Position numbers and translations under genes: made by a program
Notes under the pieces: model-generated
The model's input: only the letters and a program-made list of their open reading frames with translations
What the model was told of the DNA's origin: nothing
Database searches by the model: none
Shown here: positions 61,448 to 64,000 of the stretch, piece by piece
Numbering within the stretch: the first letter of the stretch is position 1
Layout: every line of letters starts with the position of its first letter
NCBI GenBank assembly: GCA_002633005.1
Contig: NMRA01000560.1
Coordinates: 64,001 to 128,000 of the forward strand
Origin: Phoronis australis
Taxonomy: Eukaryota > Phoronida > Phoronidae
DNA length: 64,000 nucleotides
Direction of reading: 5' to 3'

Positions 61448-62830
61448 GCTGCTCTGTCTCCAAACCGATTGACGTATGTTCATGAAATTTTGCACGTGTT
61501 CCTTTCATGGATGGGACGGCATGAGCGAATTTTCGGACGGATCCGACTACCGTTGTGCCCCCTAGTGGCAATTTTAATTTTTTACGTTTACCTCTGTATT
61601 TTCAAAGGTCCTCAACATATTTTCACAAAATTTGGTATTTAGGCATCTATTAGTGAGACGACGTTATCCTCCCGTTTTCGGATAGATTCGACGTAGTTTG
61701 CGCCAACTAGTGGTCATTTTTACTGTTTTCGTGCCTGTTTTTTGGCGTCCACCCCTCTATCAACCAAATCGCTTGAAGCATGATTGTGAAAATTGGCATG
61801 TTATGTTCTTACTATAAAGAGAACGGTTCACGATGATTTTCCGACGACTTCGACTACTGTGGCGCCTCCTAGTGGCAATTTTGTTTTTTTGCGTCTATCG
61901 CATTATCTCCTAAACCGTTTGCAGGATCTTTATTATATTTAGTAAGTGCATTTATATGATGATGACAACGGACAACAACAACTTTCGGACAAAGCTGACT
62001 ACTGGTGTGCCATCTAGTGGCAATTTTACTTTATTACGTTTACCTCTGTATCTTCAAAGGTCCTCAATGTATTTTCATAAAATTTGGTGGTGTATAGGCA
62101 TCTGTTAGTGAGGTGACGTTATCTTTCCGTTTTTAGATGGATTCGACCTAGCTTGCGAATTCTGGTGGCCATTTGTACTGTTTTTTAGTCTGTTTTTGGC
62201 GTTCATCCCTCTATCAACCAAACCGATTTCAGGATAATTGTGAAAATTGGTATGTATGTTTTTACTATGAAGTGGACCTGTGACAATGATTTTCTGTTGA
62301 CTTCGACTACTGTGGTGCCTTCTAGTGGCAGTTTCGTTTTTGCACCCATGGCTGTATCTCCTAAACTGTTCGTACGATCTTTACTAAATTTAAGAAGTGT
62401 GTTTGTATGATGTTGACAACGGACGATGATGATTTTCAGATGGATCGGACTACTGTTGTGCCCCCTGGTAGCAATTTTAATTTTACGTTTACCTCTGTAT
62501 CTTCAAAGGTCCTCAACGGATTTTCATAAAATTTTGAATACAGGCATCTGTATCTCCGAAACCCACTGCAGGATCTTTATTGAAATTAATTTGTAAGTGT
62601 TTTTATACGAAGCTAACAACTGACAATGTCGACTTCCAGGCCGATCCAATGAACAGTGTGCCCCCTAGTGCCAATTTCATTTTATTTTGTTTTCATTTGT
62701 TTCTCTGAAGTTCCATGATGGATTTCTATGAAATCTTGTGTATATCTTTCTATTTAAGAAGAAATGACATGTTCCTCTTTTTGGATGGATTGTATGTTTT
62801 GCGCCATCTAGTGGCCATTTTTATGACACA
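61448..62830. repeat. Higher-order tandem repeat, about 150 bp within about 450 bp
   Basis: CTAGTGGCAATTTT or a close variant recurs near 61563, 61710, 61869, 62014, 62170, 62322, 62463, 62668 and 62810. Accompanying phrases alternate in a fixed order (CCTCTGTATYTTCAAAGGTC; CATCTGTTAGTGAGRYGACG; TATCTCCTAAACCGTTTGCA), giving a three-part unit of about 450 bp. The array has no coding signal. Confidence 0.78.
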
Positions 62831-64000
62831 AATAAACAACCCCAAAAACACGCCATTTGCGATGCATTCGTGTGCGCATTTCAACGCTCCGCGTTGCTCT
62901 TGTTCTGCAAGTTTGCATCGGTCGGAGACTTTACTTGTAGAAAAAGTGCTGTACCAACGTTGATAAGGTCGGAGGTTAATAAAAGTTCAAATGATCCTTG
63001 CCTTCTAAACAGACAAGAGGCGAAGTCTTCTTCACCCAAATCATTATAGTGGAGATGAGGATGTGATGATGTTTTTGCCATAAGTGCTCAGAGTCACATT
63101 ACAGGCACCAATTCGTGGCTTTATCTTTCTCGCAACTTTCTGATGATCACGTTAACTTTTTGACACAGTGACCCCGAAAGCATTCAGTAAAATTGTTGTT
63201 ACTAAACACTATAGCCAGTATTAAATTGCGGTTTGTTTTGTAAGCGTCAAAACATTTTGATGGTGTGACATTTTTGTATACTGTCCTCGTTGCTGCCATA
63301 AATTGACATTTTTACGTTTTTTGTTGAATTCTAACAAATTTAGAAGTCAATTTTCCTTGTTCAACCGTTATTGTTTCGCCAGACATCGAGCACTCGCGTA
63401 CTCGATATACAATAAACTGCAATGCTCAACGGATCTTATAAAATAATATCCCGCTTTCGATTACGTAGAGCATACCTCCGTTCCTTAATTCATATCCATG
63501 AAATTTGCATGTGGGCAATTCCATTTGTGACGGTCGTAGACTCAAGGGAAAAATTGTTTCAATCTTATGCTTCATTGGTATCTTTCAGTGGGTGCATCAG
63601 TTTTTGTCTTTCTCTTTGCTTGGCCGGAACAATTGCTTTAAAGAACGTACGCAGATAATTTGAATTTTGCAAAATCTTCTTTTCCACTTTGATTTTGTGT
63701 GAATTGTGAAAAGTTGCAGGTTTTTGTTTTGTACGATAATTTAGTAGAATGCTTGCGATGCATAACACACAACATTCTTTGCCAGACAACTTAATGTAAG
63801 TTGAATGAGTGCGACGACCGTACGTGACAGACGTACTCTCTGAATTTCTAGTATAGTGCTCGACGCACAGATTCTCGCCAGGTCGCCAAATGCGGTTTCG
63901 CGATAATCCTAGGTTGTCAAAAGAAATCTGAAGTCGCCAAAATTGAAGTCGTAATCGTCGACCAAAAAGAAAACGAAGTTACCCACTCCGTTGTCAAAGA
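62831..64000. other. No gene recognised to window end
   Basis: Mixed-composition DNA with short frames only. No exon motif or element was identified. Confidence 0.4.

Noticed and set aside
61243-61642. Open frames on both strands with RPSGVRPASV repeats
   Set aside because: Created by the 11-bp minisatellite period in all frames.

Overview
The window is animal nuclear DNA, not prokaryotic. It is about 60% A+T, its recognisable coding segments are short exons (145-222 bp) with GT/AG splice signals, and long introns and spacers are packed with nested transposable elements. The exon content (fucolectin-type FTP domains, a kringle and SRCR domains joined by phase-1 introns), the retroelement families and the frequent ACATGTA motif suggest an invertebrate deuterostome such as a lancelet, hemichordate or echinoderm. 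The species cannot be fixed from the sequence. Two N runs (39557-39568 and the single N at 47306) show that it is a scaffold with gap joins.

Host gene content, all on the + strand: an FTP (eel-fucolectin/tachylectin-4/pentraxin-1) domain split over exons 850-1062 and 11703-11912, with a kringle exon (9445-9666) lying inside the intron between the two halves; a second FTP domain on adjacent exons 31087-31299 and 32301-32498; an SRCR domain on exons 36642-36807 (duplicated at 39663-39828) and 41695-41882; and the first half of another SRCR domain (43433-43577) whose second half I did not find. All modules are bounded by phase-1 introns, as in mosaic extracellular proteins, so they could belong to one large secreted or surface lectin/scavenger-receptor gene or to two or three neighbouring genes. 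No start codon, signal peptide or terminal exon was found.

Mobile DNA by region: 1.8-5.75 kb, decayed LTR retrotransposon (gag, protease, RT, RNase H, start of integrase); 6.7-7.75 kb, remnant of an unnamed repetitive-element protein interrupted by a LINE 3' end; 12.07-13.0 kb, minus-strand non-LTR retrotransposon C-terminus; 13.9-27.7 kb, 'E' repeats of about 1.2 kb built of roughly 433-bp units carrying direct-repeat AGGTCA motifs, into which two copies of a 3.5-kb terminal-inverted-repeat transposon ('X') have inserted, one of which holds a third-level insertion; 28.8-30.2 kb, minus-strand LTR and gag fragment plus a LINE fragment; 33.9-35.8 kb, Ty3/gypsy-like pol pieces in the wrong order; further X copies at 37.1-39.6, 46.9-47.3 and 47.8-51.3 kb. 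Tandem arrays occur at 0.39, 7.98 and 61.3-62.8 kb. From about 51.35 to 61.3 kb I recognise no gene.

The items most worth following are the kringle exon inside a split FTP domain, the X transposon with AT/AATT target sites and a conserved two-exon cassette of unknown function, and the E repeats that spread CCAAT plus DR1 (nuclear-receptor-like) motifs at regular spacing.
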